Assembly (NCBI GenBank): GCA_003241695.1
Contig: QFPN01000009.1
Span: 1-64,000, forward strand
Direction: 5' to 3'
DNA: 64,000 nt
Origin: Ancylobacter novellus
GTDB lineage: Bacteria > Pseudomonadota > Alphaproteobacteria > Rhizobiales > Methylopilaceae
The notes below the pieces were generated by a model that saw only the letters and a list, made by a program, of their open reading frames with translations, was not told the DNA's origin and did no database searches. Positions 24,974-34,242 of the stretch are shown one piece after another. Numbering within the stretch: position 1 is the stretch's first letter; each line of letters starts with the position of its first letter. The translations under genes were made by a program, and so were the position numbers.

Positions 24974-25002
24974 AGAATCCCACTTCCGCGAATCGCAGTC
25001 AA
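24974..25002 (-). promoter_or_regulatory. ctRNA promoter
   Basis: On the minus strand TTGACT (25002-24997) and GATTCT (24979-24974) are separated by exactly 17 bases. Transcription would begin near 24967 and cross the terminator hairpin of the ctRNA. Confidence 0.7.
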
Positions 25003-25067
25003 GCAGTTCGGCTCGATCAGTCGTCATTTCGGCGAGCAGTATTCCTTTGCCCTGAAAAGGCGAAGCC

Positions 25068-26288
25068 ATGCAGCCAAGAATGTCGACGACGCCCTTTGGG
25101 CGGCGATCGCTCACGCTCGCCCATGTGGCGACCCAGGCGCTCGCGAACGCACGGCCGACCGACAAGGTCGTCCATAAATGGATCCTGTTTCGGGCGATCT
25201 GCGCCGCAAAGCTGAGGCTTGGCGCGTCCGACAGGGCGCTTTCGGTCCTGAACGCGCTGCTGACCTTCCACCCCGATACGACGCTGGGCGGAGACAATCT
25301 GATCGTCTTTCCGTCGAACGAGCAGCTCTCGCTTCGGGCGCACGGCATGGCGCCGGCGACGTTGCGGCGGCACCTGGCCCGGCTCGTGGATACGGGCCTC
25401 ATCATCCGGCGTGACAGCCCCAACGGAAAGCGCTTCGCCCGCAGGGGAGGGGACGGCGAAATCGAGACGGCCTACGGGTTCGACCTGGGGCCGCTTGTGG
25501 CGCGCGCCGCCGAGATCGAGCGGATCGCCGCCGAGGTCGAGGCCGAACAGCGCGCTCTGAAGCTCGTCCGCGAAAGGATCACGATCTGCCGGCGCGACAT
25601 CGTGAAGATGATCGCGGCCGCGATCGGAGAGGGCGTGCCGAGCGTTCGAAAGGGCGGCGGGTTCGCCAGCTGGCTCGAGGCCGATAACGCCTATCGCGGG
25701 ATCATCTCCGGTCTGCCGCGCTCTGGATCCCGTCCGGTCCTCGAGGACATCGCGGTCGCCCTCGGAGAGCTCGCCGACGAGATCCTTATCGTGTTGGAGC
25801 TTCATGCAAATTTACAGAATCCAAGCGCCAATGAGTCCCATTCTGAGCGCCACATACAGAATTCAAATCCCGAAACCCCCATTGTTTTTGAACCAGCCTT
25901 CCAAAAAAGGCAGGGGGCGAGGGAGGAGCTCAAAACACTGAAGGTGGTGTCCTCCACCGGCTCCTATCCGCTTCAGATGATCCTCGAGGCTTGTCCCGAC
26001 ATCATAGACTACGCGCGGTCGGGCATTTCGAACTGGCGAGATTTTCTGGCGACCGCTGCGGTGGTCCGTCCGATGCTCGGGATCAGTCCGAGCGCCTGGG
26101 ATGACGCCTGCGCCGTGATGGGTGAGGGCGATGCGGCCGCGGTTCTCGCTGCAATGCTGCAGAAATCCGATTCAATCGCTAACGCCGGCGGCTATCTGCG
26201 CGAACTAACGCGCAAATCCGGCGCCGGCGAGTTCTCGGTCGGTCCGATGTTGATGGCGCTGATTGGAACCCGAAAGCGAGCGAAATAG
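25068..26288 (+). CDS. repC: RepC replication initiator
   Basis: The 406-aa product has the RepC N-terminal winged-helix region (VHKWILFRAICAAKLRLGAS, FPSNEQLSLRAHGMAPATLR, HLARLVDTGLIIRRDSPNGK) and the C-terminal half ending in an INW.DF-like segment (SGISNWRDFLATAAVVRPML, then ISPSAWDDA). RepC binds oriV within its own gene and initiates replication. Translation may begin at 25068 or at an in-frame ATG 12 bases later. The preceding 191-base gap carries the antisense ctRNA that controls its expression. Confidence 0.93.
   Translation: MQPRMSTTPFGRRSLTLAHVATQALANARPTDKVVHKWILFRAICAAKLRLGASDRALSVLNALLTFHPDTTLGGDNLIVFPSNEQLSLRAHGMAPATLRRHLARLVDTGLIIRRDSPNGKRFARRGGDGEIETAYGFDLGPLVARAAEIERIAAEVEAEQRALKLVRERITICRRDIVKMIAAAIGEGVPSVRKGGGFASWLEADNAYRGIISGLPRSGSRPVLEDIAVALGELADEILIVLELHANLQNPSANESHSERHIQNSNPETPIVFEPAFQKRQGAREELKTLKVVSSTGSYPLQMILEACPDIIDYARSGISNWRDFLATAAVVRPMLGISPSAWDDACAVMGEGDAAAVLAAMLQKSDSIANAGGYLRELTRKSGAGEFSVGPMLMALIGTRKRAK
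25800..25915. other. Candidate oriV: A/T-rich segment inside repC
   Basis: This middle part of repC is far richer in A/T than its surroundings and contains repeated ACAGAATYC-type words (near 25814 and 25856). In repABC replicons oriV lies in a central A/T-rich part of repC, so this is the most likely origin. It is an assignment by position and composition only. Confidence 0.5.
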
Positions 26289-26382
26289 CGATGTGGGTGG
26301 AGGAGGCGCCGCCGGCGTCGCTGTTTCGGCAAAGCGCGGAAGCGAAAGGCGTCGTCACACGGCATGCGCTCCCGCGAAGGCC

Positions 26383-28305
26383 CTATCGAGACGACGCGCC
26401 CGGCGACACGGACGTCGGGGGCGAGCGCCAAATCTGGCGAGCGAGATCGAAAAGCTCTCGGCCGCGCTTCTGGATGTCGTTTTCGTCCCAGCGTGTGATC
26501 GAGGGATCCTGAAAGCGGGCGTTCAGCCGCAACGCGCTGTTTTCCGCGATCTCCGGACGCTTGGCTGCGAACGGCCCGTTGCTAATCGAAGAGTTGAGCG
26601 CCTGCGTCATCAGCGTGAGGTTGCCGACCGTGTGAATTAGCCTCGAGCGGCGTCGATCGGTCGGCTCGTCGCCCGGGTCGGACTCGAGCTCGACGTAAGG
26701 GTAGTCGTCCAGCGACGGACGCTGCGGCAGGAGATGCTCGACCGTCAGGCCGGCCGGCAGCGTGATGCTCTCGTTCTTGGAAGAACGCATCTTCATGTCG
26801 AGAGCCGACAGAAGCATCACTGCTCGGTCGGGGCGAGATTTCACGTAGACTGCGTTCTCGATCCAGGAGCGCTCAAATTCCGCGTCACTCGGCCAGACGC
26901 CGGTGTCTTCCCGCGAGCGCAGCAGCTCCTGGCGGATCGCATCGACGATCGCGGCGCTGCTGTTCTCGCTTTCGGACGCGGCCTGCTTAATTCGGTTGAG
27001 TAGCAAGTTGAAGAACTTGTTGTAGTTCTTATTCGTCATCTGACAGACGAAGCGGCGGATCATCCAGGATTCGATGTATTCGATGGACTTGTCCTGATCG
27101 GCCTTCGATAGTTTCTCGACTGGCAGGGCGAGGAGGTACATCAGCACCGGATAGACCGTGCTGGTGTCGAGCGCGCGGAGCCGTCGGGCGAAGGTGGAAA
27201 CGAGATCGTCTCCCTGGGGAGACATCAGTCGGCGGAAGACAGCCGCGTAGCGCTTGAGTTGCGCCAGGAACTGCTCGAGCGTTTCGTTCGACTGGGATCG
27301 CCAGTCCCGAAACTCCTGGAACAGGTGACCGATATTGAGCTCGGACCCTGTCTGCACCGTGAGAAAGTGGAAAATGAAAAGGTCGATGCGGGGCCGCGTC
27401 AGACGGCCCTGACGCTCGAGCACGTGCCAATAGCGATCCTCGCCGTTGATTGGCTCAGGAAGCCTGTCGACGTCGAACGGCCGCCAGTACTGTTCGTAGA
27501 GACGGTCCGCGTAGCCCTGCTCGGCGGAATGTGCGGGATCGACCGCCGCCTGGTGGAAAACGGTGTTCCGGATGAGATCGGACGGCAGGAGCGGCTGCCC
27601 GCGGGCGTTCAGCGTTTCGAAGATGACTTGTGGGTCATCGTCATCCTCGAGCTCGATGACGACGAGCTGCAGGCCTGTCCGCAGCGCCTGCAGCAGCGCG
27701 AGAAGCCGGGCGTTGACGGCAGCAGCGTCCGGGCCATCCCGACCGGCGTATTCGGTCACGCGCGCATAAAAGTATGCGTAGGCCGCGCCGATCCTGGGCA
27801 GTTCGTTGGTTCGGGCGACGCCGAGGTCGTTCAACAGCGCCTCCGGACTGCCGGCGGTCATTGCCGACATGAACAGGTCGCGATCGGCGTTGGTCGGCCA
27901 TACCTTGAGGCTGTTTTCCGAGCCCGGGGCTTCATAGTCGTTGATCGTCAGACGCTGGAAACGCGAGGCGTGTTCGGAGTTCGAAGCCACGGCGAAGTCG
28001 CGCAGGGCGCCAAGGAACAGCTGCAGCGTGGTGAGGCGCTGCTGGCCGTCGATGATCTCCGCCGACCGGGCGACGGAACTTCCGACAATGCGCGCGACGT
28101 TCAGGACGACGGCGCCAAGAAAGTGGGACCGCTGGCGGCTCGCGCTCGAACCAGGAAGCCAAGCTTCAGCTTGCCGTTCGATGTCTTCCCACAGCGGCTC
28201 CCACTGTTCGCTTTCGCTCCAGACGTAGGACCGCTGATAGAGCGGGACCGTATATCTGCGGTCCCGCTGGAAGAGATCGTGGATTGAGACCTTGTCGGGT
28301 TTCAT
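26383..28305 (-). CDS. DUF262/DUF1524 protein (GmrSD-like, probable anti-phage nuclease)
   Basis: The 640-aa protein begins with a DUF262 domain: VPLYQRSYVW at about 20-29 and EIIDGQQRLTTLQLFLGAL at 83-101, the ParB-like nucleotide-binding motif. It ends with a DUF1524/HNH-like domain: LTVEHLLPQRPSLDDYPYVE (about 548-567) followed by HTVGNLTLMTQALNSSISNG. This single-chain GmrS-GmrD arrangement is typical of type IV restriction enzymes and related defence nucleases that act on modified phage DNA. It begins 30 bases after the stop of the large helicase gene, so the two are probably co-transcribed. Confidence 0.85.
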   Translation of the reverse strand: MKPDKVSIHDLFQRDRRYTVPLYQRSYVWSESEQWEPLWEDIERQAEAWLPGSSASRQRSHFLGAVVLNVARIVGSSVARSAEIIDGQQRLTTLQLFLGALRDFAVASNSEHASRFQRLTINDYEAPGSENSLKVWPTNADRDLFMSAMTAGSPEALLNDLGVARTNELPRIGAAYAYFYARVTEYAGRDGPDAAAVNARLLALLQALRTGLQLVVIELEDDDDPQVIFETLNARGQPLLPSDLIRNTVFHQAAVDPAHSAEQGYADRLYEQYWRPFDVDRLPEPINGEDRYWHVLERQGRLTRPRIDLFIFHFLTVQTGSELNIGHLFQEFRDWRSQSNETLEQFLAQLKRYAAVFRRLMSPQGDDLVSTFARRLRALDTSTVYPVLMYLLALPVEKLSKADQDKSIEYIESWMIRRFVCQMTNKNYNKFFNLLLNRIKQAASESENSSAAIVDAIRQELLRSREDTGVWPSDAEFERSWIENAVYVKSRPDRAVMLLSALDMKMRSSKNESITLPAGLTVEHLLPQRPSLDDYPYVELESDPGDEPTDRRRSRLIHTVGNLTLMTQALNSSISNGPFAAKRPEIAENSALRLNARFQDPSITRWDENDIQKRGRELFDLARQIWRSPPTSVSPGASSR

Positions 28306-28335
28306 CGTCGCTCCTGTTTCGTCGCGGAGGCGCGC

Positions 28336-31300
28336 TTACGCTGTCGGGACCGCGTTCGAGGGCGTCTCGACGAGCAGGTCGCCGTTCTGGGTGACCGACC
28401 CGTCAACGAGAAGCTTTGCGATCTCCTGATCGATGACATCGCGCAGTTGGGAGCTGGTCGCCTTGAAGCCGAGTAGCCGAGATAGCGTAACGACGATCTC
28501 GTTCTGACTTGCCCCGAAATTTGTGTTGATGACCTGCCGAATGCCCGCCTGAAGCTCGGCCGGGGGTAGAAGCTCCGGTTTTCTCAAAGTTGCCGACATG
28601 ACGTTGCGCCGATCTCTGAGTTTCGCCGGCTCACCATCGACGAACAGGAACTCTCCGTCACGGCTGATGGAGCCGGATCGCTCCGCGACGTCGACGGCCC
28701 GTTCGACCGCGGCCTGGATCCGGGCTCCGGCCCTCTGGAGCATCCATGCCGATCGCAGCCTGGTCACCACCTCGTCGAGGTGAACGGGGCCTTCGACCCT
28801 GACCACCTCCTTGACGAGCTCCGCCAGGAGCCCGACCGGGGTTTCATGCATCTCGTATTGGAGATGAGCGCTCGGCGTCGCTTCGATGTAGTAGCGGTCC
28901 GAAAGCCCATCCTCGATGACGTCAGCCAGGCCGATTTCGGTGACGTCGCCGCGATCAACCGTCACGATCTCCACCTCGACGGCCCGTTTGCGGGCCGCGC
29001 CCGTCTCAAGACGTTCAGCGAGATCGGCCTTCGCGGCTTCGATCGCCGCGATCAGTCGGTCCAGCTGCTCCTGCGGGCGTTGCAGCCAGTCGAAGCTCCA
29101 GAGCCGATGGATGATCCAGCCGTGATCTTCGAGCACCGATTGGCGCAGCCTGTCGCGGTCGCGCGTCGAGCGGGCGCTGACATAGGTCGGTCCATCGCAT
29201 TCTACGCCGAGCACGTAGCGGCCCGGCTTTTCGGGATCGGCGATCGCCAGGTCGACGAACAGGCCCGCGATGCCGACGCGTGGATGAACCTGGTAGCCTT
29301 TCGCCTGCAGGGCCTCGGCGACCTGGGTCTCGAACACGGAGTCCGCGCTGTCCCCGCTGCTTTGCGCCAGCGTAATGCGCCCGGTGCGGGCATAATGTAG
29401 GAACAGCTTGAAGGCGAACACGCCTTTGCCCTTGCCGCGCTCGAGATCGATGTCCTCATCGGTGATGGAGGCGAACACCTCGCAGCGGCGTTTGGCGCGG
29501 CTGATCAGAACATTCAGTCGCCGCTCGCCGCCTTCCGCGCTGAGCGGTCCGAACCTCATTGCGATCTGTCCCTGGGCGTTGCGGGCGTAGCCCACCGAAA
29601 TCAGGATGACGTCTCGTTCGTCGCCCTGAACGTTCTCGAGGTTTTTTACGAAGAACGGTTCGCTCGGTTGGGCCGAGAAGAACGGCTCTAGATCCGGATT
29701 GAGCCGCCGGAGCGCTTCGAGTTCGTCCTGGATCGCGCGTCGTTGCTTGATCGAGAACGTCGCGACGCCGAGCGACAGCTCCGGATGCACCTTCGCGTGG
29801 CGCAGGATCGCCTCCGCCACGACCTTGGCTTCTACGGCATTGGCGCCGGTCCCGCCGGAATCGAACACGCCGTCCGCGACGTGGTTAAAGCGCAGTCCCA
29901 TTCCGGCTTCGTAGGTGTAGGGGCTCGGAACGATGTAGAGCTTGTTCTCGTAGAACTGGCTGTTCGATACGGCGATCAGGGACTGGTGCCGGCTGCGATA
30001 GTGCCAGCGCAGCATCCGCTGCGGCAGCCCGCGGGCTCGGAACAGGCCAAGGATGCTTTCGATGTCGGCGACCTGTGCGCCGTCGTCCTCGTCGTCGTCG
30101 CCTCCACCGGTCATCTTCGAGAAAAAGCGGGTGGGGGGCAGCTGCTTCTCGTCGCCCACTACGACAACCTGTCGGCAGCGTGCGATAGCGCCAAGAGCGT
30201 CGACCGGCTGGATCTGACTGGCCTCGTCCATCACGAGAAGGTCGAAGGTCAGTTGCCCGGGCGGCAGAAACTGCGCGACCGACAGCGGGCTCATCATCAG
30301 CACCGGCTTGAGGGCCTGCACGGCCGGCGCCGCCTTCTGCATCAGCTGACGGATCGGCATGTGGCCACGCCGACGCGCCATCTCCGCTCGCAGGACGCCC
30401 AGAGGACCGACCCCTCCACCTGCCGGAGGGATCTTCCGATGATGCTCACGGACGACGTCGATGTTGGACGTTGAGATCCGCTGGCGGTCGAGATTGGCGA
30501 ACTCAAGCGCGCGAGATGCGTGAAGCGGACCGTCAAACCGGCCGAGCTCCTGATCCGCCGAGACGGCGGATTCGAGCAGGGCTTCGAAATAGGCCATCGC
30601 GAAAGACGACTTGGCCTCCGCCGGCGCCAAGCGGCCGTCTTCGAGCCGATCCACAAGTTCCGTGAGGCCAAGTGAGCGGGCGCGCTCAGCGCGATCTCGA
30701 TAGGCGACCCATTTCGAGAGCTGCTCCTGATTGGCGAGCCAGGTCTCGAGGCGCGCCGCCGCTGCCTCCATCGGCGCCTCGGCGACCGAGACGACATCGA
30801 AGAGCTCACGCGCGTCCGCCTCTAGGTCGGCAAGCAGCGTCTGGAGGGCTGCGCTCGACGCGCCGGCGTCACGTTCGACCGCGATCGCGCTCTCGACGGC
30901 GCTCCGACGCTCCTCGCCAAGTCGAGCAGCGAGCGGCCGAATATCCTCGTTGGCGGCGACCCAGGTTGCGATGGAGGAGAGCGCCGCCCAGTCGGACGCG
31001 GCGCCCGACCATTTTTCGCCGAAAGCGGCCGCTCCGAGAGGGGAGATCTCCGCCAACGAGCGGGTCTTCTCCTGCCATTGAATGATGCGGTCGATGAGTT
31101 CGAGCCGGGTCCCGAGCGAACTCGGAGCGCTCCGCAAAGCATGGCGGGTTCGCTCGTCGGCGTCCGCTAGCATCTTGAGGCGATCGATGAGCGTGGCGAG
31201 CGTCGCGCGATCGCCGCTTGGCGCATGGTCGAACGTGGCGCCCGCCGAAATCCCGAGGTCGTTCCAGAAAGCGCTCAAGTCGCGACGTGCGCGCTCGATC

Positions 31301-33906
31301 TCGGCCTTCAGCTCGCTGGCGCGGACGCCGATATCTGATCTTTCGGGAATCCGGCCGGCGATGAGGCGCGGCTCGGCTCCCAGACCCTTCAGTGTTCGCA
31401 TCCACTCCACGAGCGCCAATAACGGCGCGGAGCTCGTCCGCTCGCCGCGCCAGTGATCTCCGAACGCGGAGCGCCCGAAGCCGTCATCGGCGCGAATGTC
31501 CTTGAGAGCCTTTTGGCCCGTGGTTAGACGGTCGAAAATCTCCAGTCGCTCCGCCAACGGAGTTTCCGGATTTCGCAGAACGGATCTGGCGAGAACATCG
31601 GCCTTGCGCCAGTCGCCGTTGAACCGGCGAAAGAAGCCGGTATGGGCGGCGAGCGCCTGCCGGGCCGCAGTGACCTCGGTGTCCCAGGCGGCCTCTGTGA
31701 CGCGCTCGGCGATCTCGCTGCGGACGCGCTCATAGGTCGCCACCGCCTGCGCCACGTCACCGGCGCGCTCGACGCCGTGATCCCAGACCGTGGCCGCGAA
31801 TGCGTCAGGCGAGGCCGCCGGGGCGGCGGCCACGCGATCCGCCGTGTCGACCAGACGGTCGACGGCGGCGAGTGTGTCGATCGCAAGCGTCGATCCAAGT
31901 TCGGCACGCAACCTCTGGGCGAGATCCACAATACGTGGAAGGGCGTCGGACAGCGACCTCACGCGCTTGAACGCCGCGAGATCGAACGTTTCGGGCAGCC
32001 AGTTGAAAGCAGCTGGCGTATCGTCGATCTGGGCGTCGGCGGCGTGCTCGGAGAGCTCTGGCGCGAGGAGTTCGCTCAGCGCCTGATGCTCGGCGCCGTC
32101 GCGGACGCCCTGCAGGATGTCACCGGCGCGAGTGCTCCAGACGTCCGCGCCGAGCGCCTCGGACGACAAGTCCGGAGCGCCGGCGATCCGGCGGGCGAGA
32201 TCCGCGACGGGAGCCACGTCGGCGAGCTTCTGGGGAGGGGAGCGCTCGAATTTTCGGGCGGCGTCATGAGCCATGCTCGAAACACGTTCGAGCTCCGACT
32301 TTTGCTCGCCGATCCGGTGGATAAGGCGTTCAAGCGCTGTCGGGACCACCAGGGTGAGTTGCACGCCGCGCCAGGGATGCCGGTCCGGCTGGCCGATCTC
32401 AGCAATGCGCTGGACCAGCTCGTCGATCAGGCTGTCGCGCTCGCTTCTGCCGTCGGGTGTCCAGGACTGCGGGCTTTCGAGCTTGAAGTCGACCGGGCGG
32501 CGGCCCGCAGCGCGCAGTCGGATCAGTTCACCGACGATCCGGTAGGGCGTGAGCGCTGAGGGCGACAGCCCATGATGCATGCGCGCTGCATGGCCGTTCA
32601 GGAAATTGCGGGCGGAAATCAGCTTGTCGACGACTGACCCGCCGGGCGCGCTGCGAGGCGCGCCGAGTTCCCAGGTCCGCTTCAGCTCTTCGAGCAGCTG
32701 CTTTTTGTTAGCCTTGTTGCTGTGCAGCTCGAGGCAGGCGTCCCCGACGCCGGCGCTGTCGAGCCGTCGTTTGACGACATCCAGAGCGGCCATTTTCTCG
32801 GCGACGAACAGGACGGTTTTCCCGTCGGCGATCGCGCCGGCGATGACGTTGGCGATGGTCTGCGACTTGCCGGTTCCGGGGGGACCCTGGATGACAAGAT
32901 TGCGGCCGGCGCGGGCTTCATGGACCGCGATCGACTGCGAGCTGTCGCTGTCGACGATGTGGAGCATGTCCGCCGGCGACAGGTGGTCGTCGAGCGATGC
33001 GTCTTCGGGCACGAGCTCCGGCGTCGCCTCAAAACCATCTGCAAGCAGGCTACGGATCAACGGTCGATCCGAAATTCGGTCGGCGGCCGGCCAGACCTCC
33101 GGATCGAGGTCGCGGTACATCAGGAATTTGGCGAAGGAGAAGAAGCCGAGGACGATGTCGTCGGCAAGCACCGCCCAACCATCCTTTGTGGACACGGCTT
33201 CAGCGACTGCAGCGAAATATGCGGCCGGATCGAAGTCGTCGCCGAGATCGACGACCGGAAGCTTCAACGCATGGACCCGGTCAAGATAGGCCTCGAGCGA
33301 AAGGTTCGACGCGACGTCTTCCTGACGGGCCCGGAGCTTGAACTTCTCGCCCGCGGCGCCTCGCTCAAGGGCCACCGGCACGAGCAGCAGCGGCGCATGC
33401 CGCGTGTTCGCGGCGTTGTTGGGATCGATCCATTTGAGCATGCCCAGCGCGAGGAACAGGATGTTGACGCCCTGCTCCTCTTCCAGCGTGCGCGCGTCGT
33501 AGAACAGGTCGAACAGGCGCTTCTGCAGACCCTTCGACGTCATCCGGGTCTGCAGACGCGTGTCAGTGTGACGGGTGGCGACACCACGTTCATCGACGCT
33601 GTCGTCCTCGTCGGGCTGAGGCAGCTCGACGACCCGGTGTTCCTCGTCCTCCGGACCGTTCTCGCCGCTCGCCGGACTTTCGCGGCCGGGGATGAACGTG
33701 AACGCTTTGCCGTCCCGGAGAAGCCGAAAGATTTCGGCCGACATTTCGTCCACGATCTCGATCGAGCGCACGCTCTTGGAAAAGCGCGGAACATTCAGCA
33801 GGCGATTGCGCGCCGACAGGTCCAGCAGTTCGGTCCGCGCGCGCTCGAGCTTCTCGCCAAGTGGAAGATCGCTCCGAAACACGGAGGACTGAGCGTCATC
33901 GGCCAT
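28336..33906 (-). CDS. Giant DUF4011-helicase-nuclease-DUF3320 protein (Hhe-like)
   Basis: The 1856-aa single-chain protein has these parts in order: DUF4011 (LERARTELLDLSARNRLLNV, residues 20-40, on to about 300), SF1 helicase with Walker A GPPGTGKS at 341-348, a long coiled middle, Walker B LVMDEASQIQP and VVVGDEKQLPPTR near 1215-1250, helicase motifs V-VI (NVQGDERDVILIS, LNVLISRAKRRCEV), a Vsr/DUF559-type nuclease near 1520-1620 (VECDGPTYVSARSTRDRDRL) and a C-terminal DUF3320 (about 1670-1856). This layout matches the helicase-nuclease defence protein called Hhe, as I recall it. It likely loads on invading DNA and cuts it. It is read as complete and is co-directional with the DUF262 gene. 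Confidence 0.85.
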   Translation of the reverse strand: MADDAQSSVFRSDLPLGEKLERARTELLDLSARNRLLNVPRFSKSVRSIEIVDEMSAEIFRLLRDGKAFTFIPGRESPASGENGPEDEEHRVVELPQPDEDDSVDERGVATRHTDTRLQTRMTSKGLQKRLFDLFYDARTLEEEQGVNILFLALGMLKWIDPNNAANTRHAPLLLVPVALERGAAGEKFKLRARQEDVASNLSLEAYLDRVHALKLPVVDLGDDFDPAAYFAAVAEAVSTKDGWAVLADDIVLGFFSFAKFLMYRDLDPEVWPAADRISDRPLIRSLLADGFEATPELVPEDASLDDHLSPADMLHIVDSDSSQSIAVHEARAGRNLVIQGPPGTGKSQTIANVIAGAIADGKTVLFVAEKMAALDVVKRRLDSAGVGDACLELHSNKANKKQLLEELKRTWELGAPRSAPGGSVVDKLISARNFLNGHAARMHHGLSPSALTPYRIVGELIRLRAAGRRPVDFKLESPQSWTPDGRSERDSLIDELVQRIAEIGQPDRHPWRGVQLTLVVPTALERLIHRIGEQKSELERVSSMAHDAARKFERSPPQKLADVAPVADLARRIAGAPDLSSEALGADVWSTRAGDILQGVRDGAEHQALSELLAPELSEHAADAQIDDTPAAFNWLPETFDLAAFKRVRSLSDALPRIVDLAQRLRAELGSTLAIDTLAAVDRLVDTADRVAAAPAASPDAFAATVWDHGVERAGDVAQAVATYERVRSEIAERVTEAAWDTEVTAARQALAAHTGFFRRFNGDWRKADVLARSVLRNPETPLAERLEIFDRLTTGQKALKDIRADDGFGRSAFGDHWRGERTSSAPLLALVEWMRTLKGLGAEPRLIAGRIPERSDIGVRASELKAEIERARRDLSAFWNDLGISAGATFDHAPSGDRATLATLIDRLKMLADADERTRHALRSAPSSLGTRLELIDRIIQWQEKTRSLAEISPLGAAAFGEKWSGAASDWAALSSIATWVAANEDIRPLAARLGEERRSAVESAIAVERDAGASSAALQTLLADLEADARELFDVVSVAEAPMEAAAARLETWLANQEQLSKWVAYRDRAERARSLGLTELVDRLEDGRLAPAEAKSSFAMAYFEALLESAVSADQELGRFDGPLHASRALEFANLDRQRISTSNIDVVREHHRKIPPAGGGVGPLGVLRAEMARRRGHMPIRQLMQKAAPAVQALKPVLMMSPLSVAQFLPPGQLTFDLLVMDEASQIQPVDALGAIARCRQVVVVGDEKQLPPTRFFSKMTGGGDDDEDDGAQVADIESILGLFRARGLPQRMLRWHYRSRHQSLIAVSNSQFYENKLYIVPSPYTYEAGMGLRFNHVADGVFDSGGTGANAVEAKVVAEAILRHAKVHPELSLGVATFSIKQRRAIQDELEALRRLNPDLEPFFSAQPSEPFFVKNLENVQGDERDVILISVGYARNAQGQIAMRFGPLSAEGGERRLNVLISRAKRRCEVFASITDEDIDLERGKGKGVFAFKLFLHYARTGRITLAQSSGDSADSVFETQVAEALQAKGYQVHPRVGIAGLFVDLAIADPEKPGRYVLGVECDGPTYVSARSTRDRDRLRQSVLEDHGWIIHRLWSFDWLQRPQEQLDRLIAAIEAAKADLAERLETGAARKRAVEVEIVTVDRGDVTEIGLADVIEDGLSDRYYIEATPSAHLQYEMHETPVGLLAELVKEVVRVEGPVHLDEVVTRLRSAWMLQRAGARIQAAVERAVDVAERSGSISRDGEFLFVDGEPAKLRDRRNVMSATLRKPELLPPAELQAGIRQVINTNFGASQNEIVVTLSRLLGFKATSSQLRDVIDQEIAKLLVDGSVTQNGDLLVETPSNAVPTA

Positions 33907-34242
33907 TAGGGATTACCTGGTGTCGGCGGCGAGGTGGCCGGGTAATCCTTCATAGCCTGACCGAGTTTTCAATCGGCGGTTGGCGAGCGAACAGGAATTC
34001 AGTCGAAAGGGTAACCCCAGTTTCGGACTGGCCAGGCCACGGCGATGGATCGTGCCAGCGGCCGACTGGAGCTCGAGCCGCGCCCGTGCTTCGTGATGTC
34101 GACTCCGTGTCTGGAGGGGACGCGCCGTCTATCTGGGCGCGGGAAAAGTCGTCGTGCCGTGCAACTTCCTCGGGCGTCCGATCAGACTTCCGGTAAGGTC
34201 GCTTGGAACAGCGTCGCGTTGATGAGCATGCATTTGAGGCAG
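33907..34242. promoter_or_regulatory. Divergent promoter region between helicase and thermonuclease
   Basis: About 330 bases contain no supported gene. GGATTACC (33910-33917) and GGTAATCC (33941-33948) form a perfect eight-base inverted pair directly upstream of the helicase start, a possible operator. No clear -35/-10 was resolved on either strand. Confidence 0.35.

Noticed and set aside
27259..28287. Plus-strand frame (342 aa) opposite the DUF262 gene
   Set aside because: Antisense shadow of a gene with clear DUF262 and DUF1524 motifs.
31642..32559. Plus-strand frame inside the giant helicase
   Set aside because: Shadow of the helicase gene; no family features.
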